Part shown: in pieces, positions 1-6,804 of the stretch
Numbering within the stretch: position 1 is the stretch's first letter
Layout of the letters: the number at the start of each line of letters is the position of its first letter
Assembly (NCBI GenBank): GCA_028817775.1
Contig: JAPPOW010000121.1
Span: 1-7,354, forward strand
Length of the DNA stretch: 7,354 nt
Reading direction: 5' to 3'
Source: Candidatus Melainabacteria bacterium
Lineage (GTDB): Bacteria; Cyanobacteriota; Vampirovibrionia; LMEP-6097
Made by a program: the position numbers and the translations under genes
Notes under the pieces: generated by a model
Told to the model about the DNA's origin: nothing
Databases searched by the model: none
Seen by the model: only the letters and a program-made list of their open reading frames with translations

Positions 1-260
1 TACTTGAAGATTTCCTTCAAACTGAGAACAAAGCCAAGTCTGCCGCCGAAAACTGTCTCAAAGGACTCAAAAAGCTGCGCTTAGCTAAGCATTTTGCTGA
101 GATTGATGATGAAATTCTTGAGCTTTCGCTAGCTACTGAGGAATCAATAGGGTTTTTTACCCAGATTCTTAACCTTGAAGCCAAAAGACTTAAGTTTAAA
201 GAAGAAGCTCTTAAATCATTTAAGACTGAAAACAAAGCCCATAAACTGAGTGCCGCTTAG
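1..260 (+). CDS. C-terminal part of an unidentified Lys/Glu-rich helical protein (5' end outside the window)
   Basis: The frame beginning at base 3 stays open for 85 codons to TAG at 258-260 and has the same codon style as its neighbours, so it is the tail of a gene entering from the left. The product is charged and predicted almost wholly helical, with no cysteine pairs, membrane segment or catalytic motif visible. A block reading LKKLRLAKHFAEI, then ATEESIGFF and LEAKRLKFKEE, loosely resembles the N-terminal helical domain of IstB-type proteins. There is no P-loop, so I do not call it IstB. The segment TENKA occurs twice, 68 residues apart. The last 11 bases overlap the start of the TPR gene, which suggests co-transcription and translational coupling. 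Function unknown. Confidence 0.7.
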   Translation, partial: LEDFLQTENKAKSAAENCLKGLKKLRLAKHFAEIDDEILELSLATEESIGFFTQILNLEAKRLKFKEEALKSFKTENKAHKLSAA

Positions 261-2172
261 CCAGGAAAAATTCTTAGAGGCTTTTTATAGAGATGATTTC
301 TCTAGTGCACTTGAATGCGCTATTAATCTTGAGAATTCAGCCAGTAGCGAAGCTGAACGAGACTACGCTATCAACTCTGCTGCCAAGGTCTTATTAAAGC
401 AGGGCAAGATCAAAGCTGCCCAAGAAAAAATTAACCAAAGTAAGGATAACCAAGCTCTCAAATTATTTCTAGGCTTCCTTACTAGAGGCAAGGCCAATGA
501 ACTAATTAATTATCAGAGTGATGACTTCGATGCTCAGATTTACAAAGCCCAAGCCACTTTACTTTCCAAAATTTATTGGGGGATAGAACATGTTGAATCA
601 CTGCCTGGATACCAGGATCCTGATCTAATCATAGAACAGATTTTTGAGCGCTTAGTAAAAGCTGATGAAATTGACAAAGCAATTCTAGCTTCAGTGCAAT
701 CAATGGAACTAACACTTGAAGATCAGGTGTTAAGTCATGATATTCACTTACCACTAATTCATGAGCAAATCATCAATCTACTAGAACTCTCTAGCCAAGC
801 AAAGTACGATTCAACTCGAGCCAAACTTTATTTACTCAAAGCAAGAATCTTTAAAGATAGAGAAGCAGCTGGTGATGCTGAAATTTTATTTGGACGCGAT
901 AATAATATCAATGGACTTGGTGAGACTTATATGCAATACGCCAAGGACTTTGGTGAACTTGAATACTATGAAAAAGCAATCGAGAACTTCAAAGAAGCCG
1001 GTAATGAAATTGCACAAGGTTTTATTTTTGAAGCACTAGCTTCTAACTCATTAGTCAGCGGGCAGATTAGTGAGGCTGAGAAATGTTTTGAACTAGCTGA
1101 AGAGAAACTCAACAATGGTGGAATTTTTGAGCACTATGGTTTGGCTGTACAGCGAATTTCAATGCTAGCAATCAAGGGCAAATACCAAACCGTTAAAGAA
1201 CTAGTGCATAATTTAATCAACCCCAATGTGCCAAGTTTCTTTGTGGCGCAAGCCTATCAAATCCTGGCTAATACAATGATCCAGCTTGGTGAGGATACCG
1301 ACACCGCCAAAGCCTATATCGAAACTGCCTGTGATATTTTCAAACAACTCAAGCGTTACAACCAACTACTCTACACACAAAATGTTTACTTTCAAATTCT
1401 CTTACTGGAAGATGATCTTGACAGTATTGAAAAACTTGGTCGAGAAATAATTCAACTCGCTACTCGCTTAGGTAATGAAGAACTCAAAGCAAGTAAGTAT
1501 TTAGATTTAGCTTTTGTGACCATTCGTTTAAGTCTAGAAGATTCAAGTTTAAGTGAGAGCAAGATCTCTGAAGCAACTGAATACTTCAACAAAGCAATCA
1601 AGCTTTATCAAGAGCAGGACAACTTGATGGGTGAAGCTGATACCTACCAGGCGATGGGCAATATGTTCACTGGTATTGGCAAACTTGAAGAAGCGCTCAA
1701 CGCCTTCTTGCAAGCCAAGAAGCTCTATAATGAAGGCGAAGCCAAGTTGCAAGCAGCAATCACTGATACCTTGATTGGAATTCTCATGCTCAACTATGTG
1801 ATCTTGAATGAACAAACCTATCCAATAGCTATGCGTCATTTGGAGACAGCACTAGTTTATTTCAATAGCGAAAATCTTTACGATCTACTTTGGAAAAGCT
1901 TATTCTACTTAGCCGATCTTAACCATCGCTACTATATTGAATCCGCTGGTAAAGAACACGAAGATACCATCAAAAACAAAGCCAAAACCTATTACCTGGA
2001 GATGCTAGTAGCTGTGCAGGATTACGAGCAAGACGCACCACAATTATTGGCTTCAGCTCAAAATAGTTTGGTTGGCATTACTATCAAAGATGCTTATAAC
2101 AAAGCCTATCAATTTTTCTTGACTATTGGTGAAGAAGATATTGCCCGTAAATTTAAGCAGAGTAATAACTAG
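250..2172 (+). CDS. TPR-repeat protein, 640 aa, cytoplasmic
   Basis: This is a long alpha-helical protein with degenerate tetratricopeptide repeats, so its likely role is as a protein-protein interaction scaffold. The clearest repeats lie at about residues 222-290 (YMQYAKDFGELEYYEKAIENF, then a second with ISEAEKCFELAEEKL), 332-366, and 461-496 (AMGNMFTGIGKLEEALNAF). The first ~200 residues and the tail from ~520 look helical but are too diverged to assign by eye. No signal peptide or membrane segment is seen. The start is GTG at 250, inside the end of the upstream gene. No Shine-Dalgarno sequence precedes it, so translation probably depends on coupling to the upstream frame. A later in-frame start is possible but would lose helical sequence that looks native. 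The gene lies upstream of the flagellar operon, but a long hairpin separates them, so a flagellar role is not established. Confidence 0.9.
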   Translation: MPLSQEKFLEAFYRDDFSSALECAINLENSASSEAERDYAINSAAKVLLKQGKIKAAQEKINQSKDNQALKLFLGFLTRGKANELINYQSDDFDAQIYKAQATLLSKIYWGIEHVESLPGYQDPDLIIEQIFERLVKADEIDKAILASVQSMELTLEDQVLSHDIHLPLIHEQIINLLELSSQAKYDSTRAKLYLLKARIFKDREAAGDAEILFGRDNNINGLGETYMQYAKDFGELEYYEKAIENFKEAGNEIAQGFIFEALASNSLVSGQISEAEKCFELAEEKLNNGGIFEHYGLAVQRISMLAIKGKYQTVKELVHNLINPNVPSFFVAQAYQILANTMIQLGEDTDTAKAYIETACDIFKQLKRYNQLLYTQNVYFQILLLEDDLDSIEKLGREIIQLATRLGNEELKASKYLDLAFVTIRLSLEDSSLSESKISEATEYFNKAIKLYQEQDNLMGEADTYQAMGNMFTGIGKLEEALNAFLQAKKLYNEGEAKLQAAITDTLIGILMLNYVILNEQTYPIAMRHLETALVYFNSENLYDLLWKSLFYLADLNHRYYIESAGKEHEDTIKNKAKTYYLEMLVAVQDYEQDAPQLLASAQNSLVGITIKDAYNKAYQFFLTIGEEDIARKFKQSNN

Positions 2173-2258
2173 CCACCCATGCCTTAACCTTTACCATTTT
2201 TCGAGATAATCGCCCTCTAGATATCTTGAAAAGTGGTAAAGGTTAAGATATGGGTGGC
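2172..2258 (+). repeat. Long imperfect inverted repeat (37-nt arms, 13-nt loop) at the end of the TPR gene
   Basis: The arm at 2172-2208 is complementary to 2222-2258, with a loop at 2209-2221. Of 37 positions, 33 are Watson-Crick pairs, three are G-U wobbles when read as plus-strand RNA, and one is a C-A mismatch. The structure starts on the last base of the TPR stop codon. No T-run follows the right arm (the next bases are AAATCACTTATTT), so it is not a typical intrinsic terminator. It could protect or process the 3' end of the TPR mRNA, or be a miniature dispersed palindromic element. Confidence 0.85.
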
Positions 2259-2360
2259 AAATCACTTATTTGGACTATTGAGTTTAAGCAAGCTAGCCCC
2301 CATAGATGATGGCTAAAAGCACCCAAAATACACATAAATACTATAGACACGCTCATTTTT

Positions 2361-3671
2361 ATGACTAAGCCAAACACTAGTATGCAAATTATTAAAGCAC
2401 TGAAGTCTGTGACTTTAGCGCTGCTTTTACTAGCATCTATGGCCCTAGACGCTGAAGCAATCAATGTTCGCATCAAAGACATCACTAAAGTCCAAGGTCT
2501 TAGAGACCAGTACTTAGTTGGCTATGGTTTAGTTTCTGGTTTGCCAAGCAATAGTGGTGACAAGAATTCAGTTGCAACTAACCTTGCCCAAATCAATATG
2601 CTCAAAAACTTTGGTGTCAATGTCAAAGAATTTCTTATCAACAACCAAATCAAGGTTAACAATATCGATCAGAATAATCCTGGTCAACAGATTTTAGCTC
2701 AACTCAAACAACTCAACGGTGGTTCTATTGGAAACGTAGCTGCAGTAATGATCACAGCTAAAGTTGGTCCTTATTCAAAAGAAGGTGATCACTTTGATGT
2801 TGATGTTTCTTCTTTCTCTACTTCGCGCAACCTTACTGGTGGCATACTCTTACAAACCTTACTCAAAGGTCCTGATGGCAAAGTCTACGCTTCAGCTCAA
2901 GGTCCAGTGATTAGTTCTGGTTATGAAGTAGAAGCCAATGGTTCACTAGTGCGTGAAGGTTCACCAAATTCTGGTCGCATTCCCAAGGGCGGCATAATTG
3001 AATTTCCTTTGCCAACACAAATGAATACCAGTGATGGCATTATTCTTACAACAGAGAAAGTTGATTTCTCAACCACTAAAAAATTAGTAGAAGCTATCAA
3101 TAGATCACCAGCCAATAGGCAAGCCAAAATAGTTGATGCTAGAACCATCTCAGTCCAGCTCAATGGACCAGAAGATAATCCAGTGGTCGCTCTTGCTGAA
3201 ATTGGTGATATTAGAGTAGACGCAGACAACGAAGCCAAAGTTGTCATTATGGAGCGCACCGGCACTATAGTAGTAGGGCAAGATGTCAAACTCTCTGCTG
3301 TCGCTATGGCGCACGGCAATATTTCAATCACTATTAAAACCGACACTCAAGTATCTCAACCTAATGTAACTACTCTAGCTAATCTTTCTAATCTCAATAA
3401 CTCTGGTAATGATAATGAGATTGGCACTGAGCAAGCTAACGCCGGTGCTGGTACAGCCAATACTGGTGGTATCAATACTCAAGCATTCAGTAATTCAGAA
3501 ATTAGTCTCACTGAAACTGATACCCGTTATGTGGAAATGGATGAAGCAACCAGTTTAGCTGACCTAGTCAACGAACTTAACAAGATTGGTATCACTTCTC
3601 GAGATCTAATCTCTATCATGCAGGCACTCAAAGCCTCAGGAGCATTACAAGCCGAGCTTGAAATAATTTAA
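2361..3671 (+). CDS. flgI: Flagellar basal-body P-ring protein FlgI
   Basis: FlgI monomers form the periplasmic P ring that acts as a bushing around the rod in the peptidoglycan layer. A Sec signal peptide covers residues 1-33 (hydrophobic core LALLLLASMAL, likely cleavage after AEA). The mature protein opens with the family signature RIKDITKVQGLRDQYLVGYG. Further hallmarks are NVAAVMITAKVGP, a VDVSSFSTSRNLTGG block, GRIPKGGIIE, and the C-terminal SLADLVNELNKIGITSRDLI plus ALKASGALQAELEII. At 436 aa it is longer than the usual ~350-370. The excess is an Asn/Gly/Ala/Thr-rich insert at about residues 336-385, just before the conserved C-terminal segment. The start is ATG 2361 or in-frame ATG 2382 (residue 8); neither has a clear ribosome binding site and both keep the signal peptide. 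It is the first visible gene of an operon with the next two. Confidence 0.97.
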   Translation: MTKPNTSMQIIKALKSVTLALLLLASMALDAEAINVRIKDITKVQGLRDQYLVGYGLVSGLPSNSGDKNSVATNLAQINMLKNFGVNVKEFLINNQIKVNNIDQNNPGQQILAQLKQLNGGSIGNVAAVMITAKVGPYSKEGDHFDVDVSSFSTSRNLTGGILLQTLLKGPDGKVYASAQGPVISSGYEVEANGSLVREGSPNSGRIPKGGIIEFPLPTQMNTSDGIILTTEKVDFSTTKKLVEAINRSPANRQAKIVDARTISVQLNGPEDNPVVALAEIGDIRVDADNEAKVVIMERTGTIVVGQDVKLSAVAMAHGNISITIKTDTQVSQPNVTTLANLSNLNNSGNDNEIGTEQANAGAGTANTGGINTQAFSNSEISLTETDTRYVEMDEATSLADLVNELNKIGITSRDLISIMQALKASGALQAELEII

Positions 3672-3675
3672 AGAA

Positions 3676-3679
3676 AGGA
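3676..3679 (+). promoter_or_regulatory. Shine-Dalgarno AGGA that selects ATG 3687 over GTG 3681
   Basis: AAAGGAAG runs across 3674-3681. The AGGA core sits 7 nt before ATG 3687, a normal distance, but only 1 nt before the in-frame GTG at 3681. This favours the ATG as the true start of the following gene. Confidence 0.7.
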
Positions 3680-3686
3680 AGTGGGG

Positions 3687-4631
3687 ATGAGGAAAAAAAC
3701 ACTAGCTTTAATAATCACTCTCTTGATCACTATCCAGGCAGTACAAGCAGGACCAGTCTACAAAACTGGTGTAGTGGAAAGTACACCGATTCCAATTGTG
3801 GCGGAATGGCCTATCAATGATGAGACCCAGGTCGGTGAGCATTTTTCTGCTCGCATCACCGAAGATATTATGGGTAATGGTAATGAAATTCTAATTCCTA
3901 AAAATAGTAGAGTAATAGGTAGAGTAGTCAAAGTCGACAACGCTAGATTATTCAACCGAGACGGTAAAGTAGATATTCAATTTGAAAAAATTATTTTCCC
4001 AGATAATGTCCACAGTATAAGTATTGCAGCTGATGGCAAGATGGTTAAACGCGGGCGCAATGGCATTATTGCCATCGGCAAGGCTGCTGGCGGTGCTGCA
4101 AGCGGCGCGTTATTAGGCGGGCTAATGGGCTTTAAATTTGGTGGTATTGTTGGCACTGGATTAAGTACTGGTTCTAGTATTGCACTAGGTGCAGCTACTG
4201 GAGCAGGTCTAAGCTTGATTTCATTTATTGGTAAAAAGGGTAAAGAAGTAAAAATCACTCCGGGACTGCCAATGACTTTAAATTTAATTGGCATGCAGCA
4301 GCAAGAATACAAAGAACAAAAGCTTATATTTGAGCAGCAAGTATTAGTCGATGGCAATATCAAAAAGCTACGAGGCAACAAACTAGCAGTTGAGATCCAA
4401 AACAAAATGAAAAACTCAATTCCACTAGGTAATCTCAAAATTGTTGATGGCTTAGGTTATACAGTTAAACCAAATCTTGCATATAACTATCACGACCAGA
4501 AAACTATCGCTGCTCAATCAACAGAAACACTAGAGTTTGAATTCAACCCAACTACACCAAATGCTAGATACTGGCTAGTACTCACTGATAGCTTTGGTAA
4601 GCAAGAATATTTCCGTAAGGAGATCCGTTAA
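3687..4631 (+). CDS. Exported glycine-zipper protein of unknown function within the flagellar operon
   Basis: I do not recognise this as any named flagellar protein. With the ATG at 3687 it has 314 residues. In order: a Sec signal peptide (residues 1-21, MRKK then a hydrophobic stretch, likely cleavage after VQA); a beta-rich domain at ~45-122 containing EILIPKNSRVIGRV and KVDIQFEKIIFP, a pattern reminiscent of the IPxGSRxxG segment in VirB10/TrbI-type proteins; a glycine/alanine zipper at ~126-183 (GKAAGGAASGALLGGLMG and GLSTGSSIALGAATGAG) able to insert in or pack against a membrane; and a C-terminal beta-sandwich-like region at ~215-314. It lies 15 bp after flgI, and its stop overlaps the flgJ start by one base, so it is co-transcribed with both. 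It is not FlgH: it has no lipobox, and the length and motifs differ. An accessory envelope or ring-stabilising role is an inference. Confidence 0.9.
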   Translation: MRKKTLALIITLLITIQAVQAGPVYKTGVVESTPIPIVAEWPINDETQVGEHFSARITEDIMGNGNEILIPKNSRVIGRVVKVDNARLFNRDGKVDIQFEKIIFPDNVHSISIAADGKMVKRGRNGIIAIGKAAGGAASGALLGGLMGFKFGGIVGTGLSTGSSIALGAATGAGLSLISFIGKKGKEVKITPGLPMTLNLIGMQQQEYKEQKLIFEQQVLVDGNIKKLRGNKLAVEIQNKMKNSIPLGNLKIVDGLGYTVKPNLAYNYHDQKTIAAQSTETLEFEFNPTTPNARYWLVLTDSFGKQEYFRKEIR

Positions 4632-4924
4632 TGGATATGAACCCAAGTTTAATAACTGATATCTCATTGCGAGGCGCCGCAGGCAAGGAAGCAATCCAGG
4701 CAAAGCAACTTAAACATACTAAAGAAACCGCTCAAGACTTTGAAGCCATGTTTGTACAAATGTCACTGAAAGAAATGCGTCCTAAACTTGAAGGTGGTAT
4801 CTTCAATCACGGACTAGCTGAAGATGTTTTCTATCAATTTTTAGATCAAGCAATAGCTAAAGAAATCGCTCAATCCCAGAATAATTTTGGTATTGCCGAT
4901 GCCATGTTAGAGCAAGGTTTCTAG
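4631..4924 (+). CDS. flgJ: Single-domain FlgJ-type rod-binding protein
   Basis: This matches the N-terminal rod-binding domain of FlgJ, which caps or chaperones rod assembly in the periplasm. Signature stretches are TAQDFEAMFVQMSLKEMRP (residues 33-51), GGIFNHGLAEDVFYQFLDQ (55-73) and AIAKEIAQSQNNFGIADAM. At 97 residues it lacks the C-terminal muramidase domain of enterobacterial FlgJ, an arrangement known in many other phyla, where a separate hydrolase opens the peptidoglycan. The start is well supported: AAGGAG at 4617-4622 lies 8 nt before ATG 4631, and the TAATG junction overlaps the preceding stop by one base, indicating translational coupling. No signal peptide is present, as expected for a protein exported through the flagellar type III apparatus. 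Confidence 0.93.
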   Translation: MDMNPSLITDISLRGAAGKEAIQAKQLKHTKETAQDFEAMFVQMSLKEMRPKLEGGIFNHGLAEDVFYQFLDQAIAKEIAQSQNNFGIADAMLEQGF

Positions 4925-4960
4925 TGTCATCCTGAGGAGCTTTGCGACGTCAGGATCTCC
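4925..4960. repeat. Short dispersed palindromic repeat directly after flgJ
   Basis: Immediately after the flgJ stop comes GTCATCCTGAGGAG..., ending GGATCTCC. It contains a 7-bp inverted repeat (ATCCTGA at 4929-4935, TCAGGAT at 4950-4956) around a 14-nt loop. Intergenic elements beginning GTCATCCTGAGGAG are familiar from many bacterial genomes. It resembles the element at 6805-6892 in its opening (GTCAT..GAGGAG) and in a following GCGACG/GACGACG block. It occupies the gap between the convergent flgJ and metallopeptidase genes. No T-run on either strand supports a standard terminator. Confidence 0.6.
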
Positions 4961-4965
4961 ACAAT

Positions 4966-6114
4966 TTAGGCGATATTAACGAAGGTATTATTACGTGGAG
5001 TAATTGGATTGAAGTTAAGTCTTTGATTAAAGAATGGCATCAATGGTGTTTTGGGAAACATTTGACTTGGAAGCATATTATTCATAATCAATGCCACCAT
5101 CAAAGGATCAAGACCATTACGTGGCTGCAAATCATCATTCCCAGTAGTTGTTGCAAGTTCTTGACCATCTTCATTTAAGACTTTATCAAATTCATCTGCT
5201 AGTTCAGGGAAGTGCTCAGCAAATTCATCCGGATGAGTAACTTTCAATCTTAAAAGTTCAGCTAATTCTTCTGCTTTATCAGGATTACTAGCATCAAATC
5301 CATAAGTGAGACTACCAAGACCAGAAAGTGAATAATTATTGCTTCTAATTTTTTCAGTGGCATCCGCCATTAAATTATTGAGCCTGTCATAACCTTCAAA
5401 CTTACCATCCATAGCACCATCAGAAGCATCAATTGCATGCCCAACTTCATGAATCACAGTACCCATATCACTTTGGCTGCCTATGACAATTTTATTAGCA
5501 CCAGAATCATAGTAGGCACCTGCAGCGCCACCAAACCTGGTCTTAAGCTCAGTAATAGCACCATCACGTAATTCAATCTCATCAAGATTAGCAATGGCGT
5601 CGAGCCATTTTTTATTACCACCAAAAGCGTTAGCGAGACGATCAATTACTGAATCAGCAGTCAGATCACCTGTGGAACCTTTAATTTTTGACCTGAGTTT
5701 ATCGTCTAATAATCTTTTAGCTTCGGTAATCTGAGCGTCAGTGACATCTTTGGAAGAAGTATTCTTGTCACCACGATCTTTATAAACTTCTTCACTGCTA
5801 AGTAATGCTTTTATAATTTCTTGTGCTTGGAATTGGCTAAGTGTTTGACTAGAAGCAGTAGTTGCCGTTTGCCATGGTGAGCCAGTATTTTGAACCCGAG
5901 TTGAAAAATCAGGACTCAAACTTGCCTGCTCTGCTTGAGCATTTTCATGGGCTAATTGATTAGCTAGAGTATAAGGTGAATTAAAACCAAGTAGATTACC
6001 AACACCATTGACTGCAGCTTTAGCTGCAGCACCAAGCTTACTCACACTGCCAATCGCTGATGATATGGCAGAGCCAGCACCCCTATTATTATTGCTAGGA
6101 GCAGTAGGTATCAT
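4966..6114 (-). CDS. Zinc metallopeptidase, anthrax-lethal-factor-like (ATLF/M34-type) fold
   Basis: A predicted zinc endopeptidase of 382 aa. The catalytic motif is HEVGH at residues 222-226 in GTVIHEVGHAIDASDG: H222 and H226 as zinc ligands, E223 as general base. Downstream, YGF at 271-273 and AEELAELL at 281-288 align well with lethal factor YGR...AEFFAEAF, which makes E282 the probable third ligand and Y271 the counterpart of the catalytic tyrosine. HPDEFAEHFPELADEF (294-309) also follows the family pattern. The N-terminal ~45 residues are Ala/Gly/Ser-rich without a Sec signal, and the last ~60 are Pro/Asn-rich and probably disordered. ATG 6114 is the only sensible start: an in-frame stop lies 28-30 bp upstream and the next Met is residue 217. 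The ribosome binding site is weak (AAGATAG). It is convergent with flgJ and divergent from the tetR gene. Substrate unknown; export by a non-Sec route is possible but unproven. Confidence 0.88.
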   Translation of the reverse strand: MIPTAPSNNNRGAGSAISSAIGSVSKLGAAAKAAVNGVGNLLGFNSPYTLANQLAHENAQAEQASLSPDFSTRVQNTGSPWQTATTASSQTLSQFQAQEIIKALLSSEEVYKDRGDKNTSSKDVTDAQITEAKRLLDDKLRSKIKGSTGDLTADSVIDRLANAFGGNKKWLDAIANLDEIELRDGAITELKTRFGGAAGAYYDSGANKIVIGSQSDMGTVIHEVGHAIDASDGAMDGKFEGYDRLNNLMADATEKIRSNNYSLSGLGSLTYGFDASNPDKAEELAELLRLKVTHPDEFAEHFPELADEFDKVLNEDGQELATTTGNDDLQPRNGLDPLMVALIMNNMLPSQMFPKTPLMPFFNQRLNFNPITPRNNTFVNIA

Positions 6115-6141
6115 AACTATCTTAAAAGTAACAAGGCTAAA

Positions 6142-6165
6142 TTAAGGACTAGTTAAGGATTTAGG
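6142..6165. promoter_or_regulatory. 11-bp-spaced direct repeats between the divergent metallopeptidase and tetR genes
   Basis: TTAAGGA occurs at 6142-6148 and again at 6153-6159, one helical turn apart, followed by TTAGG at 6161-6165. On the minus strand this reads as TCCTTAA repeats upstream of the metallopeptidase. Tandem half-sites at 11-bp spacing are typical of OmpR/PhoB-family response regulators. The assignment is from pattern only; no clear -10/-35 pair for the metallopeptidase was found. Confidence 0.3.
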
Positions 6166-6178
6166 TAAAAACAGCTAT

Positions 6179-6207
6179 TTTACAGCTCATTTTAAACGGC
6201 GTATAAT
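6179..6207 (+). promoter_or_regulatory. Sigma-70-type promoter of the tetR gene
   Basis: A -35 hexamer TTTACA (6179-6184) and a perfect -10 hexamer TATAAT (6202-6207) are separated by exactly 17 bp. Transcription would be expected to start about 7 nt after the -10, at 6214, which is the A of the tetR ATG, so the mRNA may be leaderless. An ACAGCT-based direct repeat (6171-6181 and 6182-6193) overlaps the -35 region and could be a regulator site. Confidence 0.7.
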
Positions 6208-6213
6208 TAGAAG

Positions 6214-6804
6214 ATGGCTAGACGTTCAGACCATAGTAAAGAAGAACTCGAGAAACTAATCTTTGACACTGCTAATAAATTAGTGGAGCAAGATGGACTT
6301 GATGCCATGAGCGCCCGTAAGGTTACCACTGCTATTGGTTATAGCCCGGGTACTATCTATAGCTTCTATGACAATCTCGATGAATTGACACTTGCAGTCA
6401 ACGGCAAAACACTTGATTTAATTTATAACAAGCTTGAAAAAGCAATCAGCAAGGCAAAATCAAGCAAACAAGCGATCAAAGCCATTGCAGAGGCTTACCT
6501 CAATTACGCCCAGAAAAATATCAATCGTTTCCGAGCACTCTATGAATTTAATTACTCTCAAGAGAGCGGGCAGTCACTACCAAATTGGTATCAGGATAAA
6601 GTCACCAGAATATTTGAACTGATAGATGCAGTACTCAATAGAAATCACTGCGGCAATAATGAACAAGCCAAGGTGCTCTGGGCTGGCATTCATGGTATAG
6701 CGATACTCTCCTTAAGTGGCAAATTAGACTCGGTTAAGGTTAAATCCAGTAAAAAACTACTAGAAAACTACCTTGATATCTACTTACGCGGCATCAAAAA
6801 ATAG
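6214..6804 (+). CDS. TetR/AcrR-family transcriptional regulator with WHG-type C-terminal domain
   Basis: A 196-aa DNA-binding regulator of normal TetR-family length. The N-terminal helix-turn-helix spans about residues 10-58 and ends in the typical recognition segment IGYSPGTIYSFYDNLDEL. The rest is the helical ligand-binding and dimerisation domain. LWAGIHGIAILSLSG (residues 155-169) matches the W..xHG signature of the WHG-type (TetR_C_33) domain. The ligand cannot be deduced. The start ATG 6214 lies only 6 nt after a TATAAT box with no room for a ribosome binding site, which suggests a leaderless message. Candidate targets are its own promoter, the divergent metallopeptidase 99 bp away, and the palindrome-controlled gene downstream at 7039. 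TetR regulators usually repress, but the mode here is not visible from sequence. Confidence 0.93.
   Translation: MARRSDHSKEELEKLIFDTANKLVEQDGLDAMSARKVTTAIGYSPGTIYSFYDNLDELTLAVNGKTLDLIYNKLEKAISKAKSSKQAIKAIAEAYLNYAQKNINRFRALYEFNYSQESGQSLPNWYQDKVTRIFELIDAVLNRNHCGNNEQAKVLWAGIHGIAILSLSGKLDSVKVKSSKKLLENYLDIYLRGIKK

Noticed and set aside
2259..2360. Promoter for flgI, including a search for a sigma-28 or sigma-54 type
   Set aside because: Only weak pieces were seen (TTGGAC at 2270-2275, TACTAT at 2339-2344) without correct spacing; no flagellar sigma consensus is present.
2309..2368. 19-codon plus-strand frame overlapping the flgI start, considered as a leader peptide
   Set aside because: No ribosome binding site, no attenuator-like structure after it and no amino-acid run suggesting a regulatory leader.
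2243..2485. Minus-strand open frame across the hairpin and flgI start
   Set aside because: It overlaps the flgI signal peptide region antisense, and its hydrophobic stretch is simply the complement of the signal peptide and the AT-rich leader.
1549..4438. Long antisense open frames inside the TPR, flgI and 3687 genes (1549-1839, 2921-3346, 3758-3955, 3977-4438, minus strand)
   Set aside because: They lie fully within confidently identified genes, their products show no domain pattern, and the residue make-up is what the complement of a coding strand gives.
4925..4965. Bidirectional intrinsic terminator between flgJ and the metallopeptidase
   Set aside because: The 7-bp stem has a 14-nt loop and no T-run on either strand; a repeat element explains the sequence better.
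4942..5178. Plus-strand open frame of 78 codons opposite the metallopeptidase C-terminus
   Set aside because: It overlaps the repeat and the antisense of a well-supported gene; the Trp/His/Ile-rich product is not protein-like and has no ribosome binding site.
6434..6622. Second plus-strand frame inside tetR
   Set aside because: It is an out-of-frame shadow of a clear TetR-family gene.
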